A DNA stretch of 6,484 bases from an uncultured Verrucomicrobium sp. GTDB lineage: Bacteria; Verrucomicrobiota; Verrucomicrobiia; Methylacidiphilales; GAS474. The position numbers were made by a program, and so were the translations under genes. How positions within the stretch are numbered: position 1 is the first letter of the stretch; each line of letters opens with the position of its first letter. Location of the stretch: assembly GCA_903889845.1 (NCBI GenBank), contig CAISZB010000526.1, positions 1 to 6,484 of the forward strand. The letters run 5' to 3'. Positions 1 to 5,049 of this stretch are shown here, piece by piece. The notes below the pieces were generated by a model. That model had not been told where the DNA came from and ran no database searches. It was given only the letters and a program-made list of their open reading frames with translations.

Positions 1-2
1 AA

Positions 3-47
3 GCCTACAAACGCGCGGTGGGCATGGAGCTGTACAGGCAAGCGTAA
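3..47 (+). CDS. possible 3' end of an upstream rightward gene (partial)
   Basis: The third forward frame is open from the window edge and reads AYKRAVGMELYRQA before a TAA at 45-47. The residue mix is plausible for the helical C-terminus of a protein, but 14 residues do not identify a family. If real, the gene is convergent with the leftward hydrolase gene that ends at 74, leaving 26 bp between the two stops. I see no hairpin with a T-run in that gap. The other two forward frames are also open over this short stretch, so the reading frame itself is uncertain. Confidence 0.25.
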   Translation, partial: AYKRAVGMELYRQA

Positions 48-73
48 GCGATTGTACCCGGTCCCGAAGGGCA

Positions 74-1009
74 TTACCCATTCCCTCGCCCCCCCCGCAC
101 TTCTTCCTCTTTCTCCTCCATCAGCAGCCCCAGCCCCTTCTCGATCACCGCCTTCAGCCCTTCGGCGCGGCGTTCGGCATCGTACTCGGAGGGGGCCTCG
201 ATCGTGCAGACCCGGGCGACGAGGCCGGTGACGGAGAGCCAGACGGCTTCCGGCATCCCGAAGCGGGCGACGCGCGTCCGCATGGCGGGGTTGTGGAGGC
301 TGCGGGTGATGACGCCGCCGTGGGCGCGGCTGCCGTCGATGGAGTGCCGGGGATCGGCGGGAAGCACCTTCGCGGCGGCGGCGATCAGGTCGGCCCCCCA
401 CAGCGGCTCGCGGTCGGGGCGGAGTTCGTAGAGGTAGAGGCCGCAGGCGTCGTAGTCCTCGTGGAGGAGGAGGGCGAGGTCGAAGGGACCGCGCGCCCGG
501 ACGCCCAGCTTCAGGGCGTCGATCACGGCGTGGCGGGAGAGCCGGGCGAAGCCCCGGTTCCAGTCGAGCCCGTCAGGGCCAAGGCGCGAGTTGGAGGCGA
601 TCGCAGCGGGATTGAGGCAGGGGACGATCGTGAGGTCGACCAACGTGGCCCACTTCGCGGCCCCGGCTCCTTCCATCCAACGGAGCACGGCCTCGACGGC
701 ACCTGCCTCGTCGCCGTGAATCCCGGCAGAGAGGTAAACGCGGGGACGGACGCCCCCCTTAGCGTGGCGGGTGACGGTCTCGAAGAGATCGACCGGCCCA
801 GCCTCGGTCTTCGCCAGGGGACGGCGACGCAGGCCGAGGCGATGCGCGGCGGCGGCGGCCCGATGGACGATGGAGGCGGGATCGTGGAGGCGGTGGAGCC
901 AATCGGAAGGGGCGGGCGGTTGCGCCGTCCCGACTTTCGAACTGGGACCGGGACCGCGTCGCTTTGCCTTTGCCGTTACTGCCGCACTTCGCGCTTTTGG
1001 ATTTGCCAT
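74..1009 (-). CDS. M14-type zinc carboxypeptidase / AstE-ASPA-like hydrolase
   Basis: This is a 311-residue protein with the hallmarks of the M14 zinc hydrolase superfamily. The motif HGDE (His98, Glu101) gives two zinc ligands and His183 in LLHEDYD is the expected third. DWNRGF (149-154) corresponds to the substrate-carboxylate-binding Asn-Arg element, and Glu271 in TIEAPS sits where the catalytic glutamate falls. The 85-residue spacing from His98 to His183 and the DxNR motif resemble the succinylglutamate desuccinylase/aspartoacylase branch. HGDE is also found in murein-peptide amidases such as MpaA, so the substrate (an acyl-amino acid or a peptidoglycan peptide) is not decided. There is no signal peptide. 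Residues 1-35 are basic and low-complexity (Lys, Ala, Pro), so the protein is probably cytoplasmic. The frame stays open far upstream, but only as a shadow of mazG. The ATG at 1009 is chosen because the next Met (112) would remove the zinc site. It lies inside the 3' end of mazG (34-bp overlap), suggesting translational coupling. Only a weak GAAG lies upstream. Confidence 0.8.
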   Translation of the reverse strand: MANPKARSAAVTAKAKRRGPGPSSKVGTAQPPAPSDWLHRLHDPASIVHRAAAAAHRLGLRRRPLAKTEAGPVDLFETVTRHAKGGVRPRVYLSAGIHGDEAGAVEAVLRWMEGAGAAKWATLVDLTIVPCLNPAAIASNSRLGPDGLDWNRGFARLSRHAVIDALKLGVRARGPFDLALLLHEDYDACGLYLYELRPDREPLWGADLIAAAAKVLPADPRHSIDGSRAHGGVITRSLHNPAMRTRVARFGMPEAVWLSVTGLVARVCTIEAPSEYDAERRAEGLKAVIEKGLGLLMEEKEEEVRGGRGNG

Positions 1010-1797
1010 AGGTTTTCGAGTTCTTCGAGGGTGTGGGAATCGCGGGCCAGGGGTTTTCCGGCCTTCGCCGCCGCCGCTTCGACGCCGCGGAAACGGCCCT
1101 CGAACTTCCGGGTCGCCCCGGCGAGGGCCGTCTCCGAATCGACCTTCAGGTGGCGGAGGTAGTTGACGACGGAGAAGAGGAGATCGCCCGCCTCGTCGGC
1201 GATCTTTTCGGGGGATTCCCCGGAGGCGAGGGCGTCGGCGATCTCGCGCAGCTCCTCGGCGATCTTTTCCCGGGGGCCGTCGGCGTCGGGCCAGTCGAAG
1301 CCGACCTTCGCGGCCTTCTTCTGGACCTCCTGCGCCCGCATCAGGGCGGGGAGGTGGCGCGGCACGCCGTCGAGGGCGCCGGTCCGTTCCGGCTTCTCGA
1401 CCTTCTTGATCTGGTCCCAGTTCTTCAGGACGGTGGCGGAGTCGGCGGCATTCACGTCGCCGAAGACGTGGGGATGGCGGCGGATCAATTTTTCGACGAT
1501 CCCGGCGGCGGCGTCCTGGAAGGCGAAGTCCCCCCGCTCCTCGGCCAGGCGGGCGTGGAAGACGACGTGGAGGAGGAGGTCGCCCAATTCCTCGCGCAGG
1601 AGGGAAACATCGCCGGTCTCGCTCCACGCGTCGATAGCCTCGACGACCTCGTAGGTCTCCTCGATCAATTGGGAGCGGATCGTGGCGTGGGTCTGTTCCC
1701 GGTCCCACGGGCAGCCCCCGGGGGAGCGAAGGAGGGCCATGACCTCGATCAGGCGGTCGAGGGGCGGCTTCGCGGGGTCGGGGACGGGAACGGGCAT
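976..1797 (-). CDS. mazG: nucleoside triphosphate pyrophosphohydrolase MazG
   Basis: This 273-residue protein closely matches the classical two-domain MazG (263 residues in E. coli). The enzyme hydrolyses NTPs and dNTPs to the monophosphate plus pyrophosphate in the cytoplasm and is linked to nucleotide-pool cleaning and ppGpp-related stress. The first domain starts with the signature LRSPGGCPWDREQTH (23-37). It carries metal-binding acidic residues in EETYE (46-50) and EELGD (69-73), then KLIRRHPHVFG (103-113). The second domain runs from about 150, with GFDWP (166-170), EELREI (181-186), DEAGD (201-205) and NYLRH (212-216). This repeats the ExxE...ExxD metal site, so both domains look intact. 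It is the middle gene of the leftward cluster: 35 bp after the DUF362 stop and overlapping the M14 hydrolase start by 34 bp. The ATG at 1797 is chosen because MazG homologues begin only a few residues before the conserved LDRLIEVMALLR (13-24). No Shine-Dalgarno sequence precedes it; the bases just upstream are pyrimidine-rich (CCTTTTCCTCTC). Confidence 0.95.
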   Translation of the reverse strand: MPVPVPDPAKPPLDRLIEVMALLRSPGGCPWDREQTHATIRSQLIEETYEVVEAIDAWSETGDVSLLREELGDLLLHVVFHARLAEERGDFAFQDAAAGIVEKLIRRHPHVFGDVNAADSATVLKNWDQIKKVEKPERTGALDGVPRHLPALMRAQEVQKKAAKVGFDWPDADGPREKIAEELREIADALASGESPEKIADEAGDLLFSVVNYLRHLKVDSETALAGATRKFEGRFRGVEAAAAKAGKPLARDSHTLEELENLWQIQKREVRQ

Positions 1798-1832
1798 GAG
1801 AGGAAAAGGTTAGGCTCCGTCACCCTGCCCGA

Positions 1833-3050
1833 TTACGGGATGCGGATCAAATCGATCTTCGCCGGGTCGCTCGTCCCGTCGCCCTGGGCGGCGGCGCCCT
1901 TGATGTGCTTCGCCAGATCGCCGATGGGGACGACCTTCGCGGCGGCCCGCCACGGCTCGAAGCGGGCGAGGACGAGGGAGTCGATGGCGACGGGATCGTT
2001 GGAGAGGTAGAGGCAGCCGATGCTCTGCGCGAATTGGGGGACGAAGGCGGGACCGCCCGCGTACTGGGCGATGAGGCCGTCCATGACGTGGAGGACGACT
2101 TTCTTGCGGAAGGGTTCCTTCGTCAGGATTTCGCCGATGATGGGGTCGCCCGCGACGCCCTCCGCGAGGAAGCGGCGGTCGTTATCGACGCTGCCCATGG
2201 CCAGGGAACTGAGGCACCCGCCGAGGCCGTAGCCGCTGTGATCGATCATGACGGGGACGTTGACGATCTTCGTGCAGACCTGGGTGACCAGCTTCGCCAC
2301 GTAGGAGCGGGTGCTGATCTGTTCCTGGATCTCCCCCTTCGGCAGGACCGGATCGGCGGAGGAACCCGGACCTGAACCCGAGGCGTCGTCCTTCTTCTTC
2401 GCCCCATCGTCGGCGGTCGCCTCGATGTTCTTGAGGATCTGGTCCCGGCTCTTCCCCCGGAAGAGGAAATCCCCCCAAATCAGCCGCCCGGCGACCTCAT
2501 TGATGATGAAGAGCTTTGGATCGAATCCGGTCTCCGGATTGCCGGGATCGGGCGGCAGGACGGTGGCGACGCGGTAGGGACGGTCGACCTGCCAGGCGGC
2601 CCCGGCGACGGTCTTCTCGTAGACGGTCCCGACGAGGAACCGGGCCTCCCGATCCCAGACGACGATGTGATCGAAGGGGACGCCCGCCGCGTGGAGGGAG
2701 CGGGCCATGGCCTCGACCAACTCGGCCCGGGTCGACATGATCGCGCTCCCGTTGGCCTCGATCTTCAGGCCGACGGTGTCGGCGGGGACGATGCCGAGGG
2801 ATTGCCAGGCCGCGGCCTCGGTCGGCTTCCCGGTGAAGGCCAGGAGGGCGTCGTGCCATTCCTGGGCGACGGCGGCGGCATTGAGGGACAATTTGTCGAC
2901 GTTCTGGGGCCGCTCCACCTGGAGGACGCGGCTTTTCACCACCGGAGCGGCGGAAGAAGAGGAGGCGGAGGGGGACTCCTGGGCCCTCAAAGGGAGAAAG
3001 GCGAGGGCTAAGGCCGAGAGCAACAGGGCGATCCGAATTCGGGACACCAT
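1833..3050 (-). CDS. exported DUF362-family protein
   Basis: This 405-residue protein belongs to the DUF362 family, whose biochemical role is unknown to me. Residues 1-23 form a typical Sec signal peptide: Arg3 and Arg5, a hydrophobic core LLLSALALAF, and a likely cut after LRA before QES. A Ser/Ala-rich linker (25-36) follows, so the mature protein should be outside the cytoplasmic membrane. The DUF362 body spans roughly 88-365. Recognisable segments are VGLKIEANG (93-101), VVWDRE (130-135), KLVTQVCTKIVNVPVMIDH (253-271), GLGGCLSSLAMGSVDNDRRF (275-294), DGLIAQYAGGPAF (324-336) and LSNDPVAIDSL (349-359). Residues 211-240 are a hydrophilic Lys/Asp/Gly/Ser insertion, probably a surface loop. 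The only cysteines of the domain (259, 279, 346) are scattered, so there is no 4Fe-4S ferredoxin motif of the kind fused to some DUF362 proteins. It is first in the leftward cluster and divergent from dnaG. The ATG at 3050 is chosen because it immediately precedes the signal peptide; no Shine-Dalgarno sequence is visible. Family membership is secure, function is not. Confidence 0.85.
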   Translation of the reverse strand: MVSRIRIALLLSALALAFLPLRAQESPSASSSSAAPVVKSRVLQVERPQNVDKLSLNAAAVAQEWHDALLAFTGKPTEAAAWQSLGIVPADTVGLKIEANGSAIMSTRAELVEAMARSLHAAGVPFDHIVVWDREARFLVGTVYEKTVAGAAWQVDRPYRVATVLPPDPGNPETGFDPKLFIINEVAGRLIWGDFLFRGKSRDQILKNIEATADDGAKKKDDASGSGPGSSADPVLPKGEIQEQISTRSYVAKLVTQVCTKIVNVPVMIDHSGYGLGGCLSSLAMGSVDNDRRFLAEGVAGDPIIGEILTKEPFRKKVVLHVMDGLIAQYAGGPAFVPQFAQSIGCLYLSNDPVAIDSLVLARFEPWRAAAKVVPIGDLAKHIKGAAAQGDGTSDPAKIDLIRIP

Positions 3051-3077
3051 TGCGTTTTAGGATTCGCCTTCTATGAT
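3050..3077 (+). promoter_or_regulatory. candidate sigma70-type promoter for dnaG
   Basis: A TATGAT hexamer at 3072-3077 matches the -10 consensus at five of six positions. TTGCGT at 3050-3055 is a weak -35 (three of six) with a 16-bp spacer. The start point would be near 3084, only about three bases before the dnaG ATG, so the transcript would be nearly leaderless. The whole divergent gap is 36 bp, and the -35 touches the start codon of the DUF362 gene on the other strand. An alternative is that dnaG is transcribed from a promoter inside the DUF362 gene. Confidence 0.35.
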
Positions 3078-3086
3078 TGCAAGCCC

Positions 3087-4961
3087 ATGCCTGCCCCCAA
3101 CCGTTCCGCAACCCCGCAGGGAGGGGACGATTTCAAGGAAATCGTCGAGCGGGTCCGGCAGGCGAGCGACATCGTCGAGGTCGTCGGCTCCTACGTCCCC
3201 CTTAAGCGGGCCGGGCAGCAGTTCCGGGGGCTGAGTCCCTTCAACCGGGAGAAGACCCCCTCCTTCTACGTCCATCCAGACAAGCAACTCTTCTACTGCT
3301 ACAGCAGCCAGCAGGGCGGGGACGTCTTCAAATTCGTCATGCTCTACGAGAACCTCGACTTCATGGGGGCGCTGCGCCGCCTCGCGGAGCGGTCGGGGAT
3401 CGAGATCCCGGAACGGAACCAATTCAAGCCCGGCTCCGGCGGCGGGAGTGACCGCTCCATGCGGGAACAGCTCCTGCGCCTCCACGAGGTCGTCGCCGCC
3501 TGGTGGGCGGAGCTCCTCCACAAGGACAAGATGGCGGAGGGCGCCCGCGCCTACCTGAAAAGCCGCGACTTCGGCAGCGAGCTGGCGAAGCGCTTCCAGG
3601 TCGGCTACGCGCCCGACTCCTGGGACGCCACGATGTCCTGGGCGCTGAAACAGGGCTTCACCCCGGAGGTGCTGGAGCAATCGGGCCTCGTCACGGTCAA
3701 CGAGGAGACGGGCCGCCGCTACGACCGCTTCCGGGGCCGCCTCATGTTCCCGATCTGCGACGAGACGGGCCGCGTCGTCGCCTTCAGCGGACGGCTCCTC
3801 GACGTCGAGGCGAAGGCGGCGAAGTACGTCAATTCCCCCGAGACGCCGATCTTCATCAAGAGCAAGGTCCTCTTCGGCCTCGACAAGACGAAGCAGGGGA
3901 TCCGCGATGCCGGATGGGCCCTCCTGTGCGAGGGACAGATCGACCTGATCCGCTGCTACGAGCACGACATCCGCAACGCCGTCGCCCCGCAGGGGACCGC
4001 CTTCACGGAGCGGCACGCCGCCCTCCTGAAGCGCTTCACCGACAAGGTGGTGATCTGCTTCGACGCCGACCGCGCCGGGCAGAAGGCCGCCTTCGGCAGC
4101 GCCGAGATCCTGATCGAGACCGGGATCGACGTCCGCATCGCCACGATGCCCCCCGGGGACGACCCGGACAGCCTCCTGCGCCGGGGCGGGGCGGCGGTCC
4201 TCCGACCGATCCTCGACGCCGCGCCCGACTACGTCCACCACACCCTCACCGTCGCCTGCCGGGAGCAGGACGTCACCACCTCCCGGGGCCGGGGCCTCGT
4301 CGCGGAGCGGATGGCCGCCGTCGTCGCGAAGCTGCCGAACGTGATCGACCGGGAACGGACCGCCCTGGAGGTCGCCACCCGCCTCGGCGTCCCCCTCCCC
4401 GCCTTCCAGCAGGAAGTGACCAAGGCGGAGAAGAAGGCGGCGGCCACCCCGCAAGCACGCTTCCAAGACCCACCCGAGGAGGCCGACCTCACCGCCGGTC
4501 CCGCTGACGAGGCCGAAGCCCCCTCCCCCGCCCCCCCCTACCGGGGCGATCCGAAGATCGAGAGCCTCCTGGCCCTCGCCCTCCATCATCCCGACCTGGT
4601 CCCCGCGATCCAGCGCGGCCTCCATCCCGACGCCATCGCCGCCCTCGACGGCTCGGCCCTCCTGCTGAACCTCCTGACCCGCCACGGCGACGGGGCGTGG
4701 GAGGACGAGGCCGATTTCATGGAAAGCCTCCCGGAACCGGAGCGGAACGCCGTCGCCCGCCTCCTTCTTTCCCCCCCGGTCCTCGACGGGGAGGTGACCC
4801 CGGACCAGTTGGCCCAGGACGTCATGGCGATGATCACCCGGGAGGCCACGCAACGCCGGATCAAGCGCCTGGAACAGGAAATTAAGTCGGGAATCCTTTC
4901 CCCGGAAGAACTTATGTCAAAATCGAGCGAGCTACTTGACTTGAAACGGAACGGCTCTTAG
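3087..4961 (+). CDS. dnaG: DNA primase DnaG with degenerate zinc ribbon
   Basis: This 624-residue protein is the replicative primase, which makes RNA primers at the fork with the DnaB helicase. Domain order is canonical: N-terminal zinc-ribbon fold (about 14-108), RNA-polymerase core (about 125-375), then a C-terminal helicase-binding helical region (about 488-620) after an Ala/Pro/Glu-rich linker (447-487). The core has GYAPDSWDA (173-181), YDRFRGRLMFPI (212-223) and KYVNSPET (246-253). Its TOPRIM motifs are EGQID (282-286), APQGTAFT (300-307), FDADRAGQKAA (325-335) and DDPDSLL (358-364). The catalytic Glu282 and Asp326/Asp328 are present, so it should be active. The zinc site is broken. Where bacterial DnaG has Cys-x2-His ... 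Cys-x2-Cys, this protein has Ser50, Asn53, Cys71 and Ser74, with the usual spacing. EGQ replaces the usual EGY. Its length exceeds E. coli DnaG (581) mainly through about 10 extra N-terminal residues and the linker. The ATG at 3087 is the only plausible start before the conserved region, and no Shine-Dalgarno sequence precedes it. rpoD follows 88 bp downstream; rpsU is absent upstream. Confidence 0.97.
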   Translation: MPAPNRSATPQGGDDFKEIVERVRQASDIVEVVGSYVPLKRAGQQFRGLSPFNREKTPSFYVHPDKQLFYCYSSQQGGDVFKFVMLYENLDFMGALRRLAERSGIEIPERNQFKPGSGGGSDRSMREQLLRLHEVVAAWWAELLHKDKMAEGARAYLKSRDFGSELAKRFQVGYAPDSWDATMSWALKQGFTPEVLEQSGLVTVNEETGRRYDRFRGRLMFPICDETGRVVAFSGRLLDVEAKAAKYVNSPETPIFIKSKVLFGLDKTKQGIRDAGWALLCEGQIDLIRCYEHDIRNAVAPQGTAFTERHAALLKRFTDKVVICFDADRAGQKAAFGSAEILIETGIDVRIATMPPGDDPDSLLRRGGAAVLRPILDAAPDYVHHTLTVACREQDVTTSRGRGLVAERMAAVVAKLPNVIDRERTALEVATRLGVPLPAFQQEVTKAEKKAAATPQARFQDPPEEADLTAGPADEAEAPSPAPPYRGDPKIESLLALALHHPDLVPAIQRGLHPDAIAALDGSALLLNLLTRHGDGAWEDEADFMESLPEPERNAVARLLLSPPVLDGEVTPDQLAQDVMAMITREATQRRIKRLEQEIKSGILSPEELMSKSSELLDLKRNGS

Positions 4962-4964
4962 ACT
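4936..4964 (+). promoter_or_regulatory. candidate sigma70-type promoter for rpoD
   Basis: TTGACT at 4936-4941 matches the -35 consensus at five of six positions. After an exact 17-bp spacer, TAGACT at 4959-4964 matches the -10 at four of six. The pair straddles the dnaG stop codon and predicts a start near 4971, giving rpoD a leader of about 79 nt. This would let rpoD be transcribed separately from dnaG, as internal promoters inside dnaG do in the E. coli macromolecular-synthesis operon. The strength of the match is seen in the sequence; activity is inferred. Confidence 0.45.
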
Positions 4965-5049
4965 TTCAAGCTCTCCTTTTCCCCCCTAAACCCTTTTCCT
5001 AAGTCCCGGTCTCCGTTCAGGTTCCGATCACGCATCCCCCCCTCCCCCT
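4962..5049 (+). promoter_or_regulatory. C-rich, G-poor rpoD leader / dnaG-rpoD intergenic region
   Basis: These 88 bases contain 41 C, 26 T, 12 A and only 9 G by my count, unlike the surrounding coding sequence. The last 14 bases before the rpoD ATG are CCCCCCCTCCCCCT, the complement of a Shine-Dalgarno sequence rather than one. The octamer CCTTTTCC occurs twice (4975-4982 and 4992-4999). I see no stem-loop plus T-run, so there is no intrinsic terminator between dnaG and rpoD. The C-over-G bias is the kind of composition recognised by Rho, and pyrimidine tracts can also recruit ribosomal protein S1. Either role is only a guess. Confidence 0.4.

Noticed and set aside
48..73. Possible terminator between the convergent gene ends
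   Set aside because: The minus strand has CCCTTCGGG, but the stem has only two or three pairs and there is no T-run.
1010..1708. Upstream extension of the M14 hydrolase reading frame
   Set aside because: The 233 extra codons give an Arg/Pro/Gly-rich product in an alternative frame of mazG, with no family features; the ATG at 1009 fits the hydrolase.
1033..2010. 325-codon forward open frame across mazG and the start of the DUF362 tail
   Set aside because: It runs antisense to two confident genes and through their junction; the product is Gly/Asp/Leu-rich with no recognisable domain.
3054..3082. Minus-strand promoter TTGCAA (3082-3077) / TAAAAC (3059-3054), 17-bp spacer, for the DUF362 gene
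   Set aside because: The match is four of six at each box, but the predicted start point (about 3047) falls at or just past the start codon, so it cannot make a proper message from that ATG.
3057..4853. 598-codon open frame on the minus strand opposite dnaG
   Set aside because: Its product is low-complexity (Gly, Leu, Arg, Val, Glu rich) and matches no family I know. It is the mirror of GC-rich codon choice in a confident dnaG.
4981..5048. G-quadruplex on the template strand of the rpoD leader (C-runs on the plus strand)
   Set aside because: Long C-runs are present, but four well-spaced runs of three or more are not found within usual loop lengths; composition bias is the simpler description.
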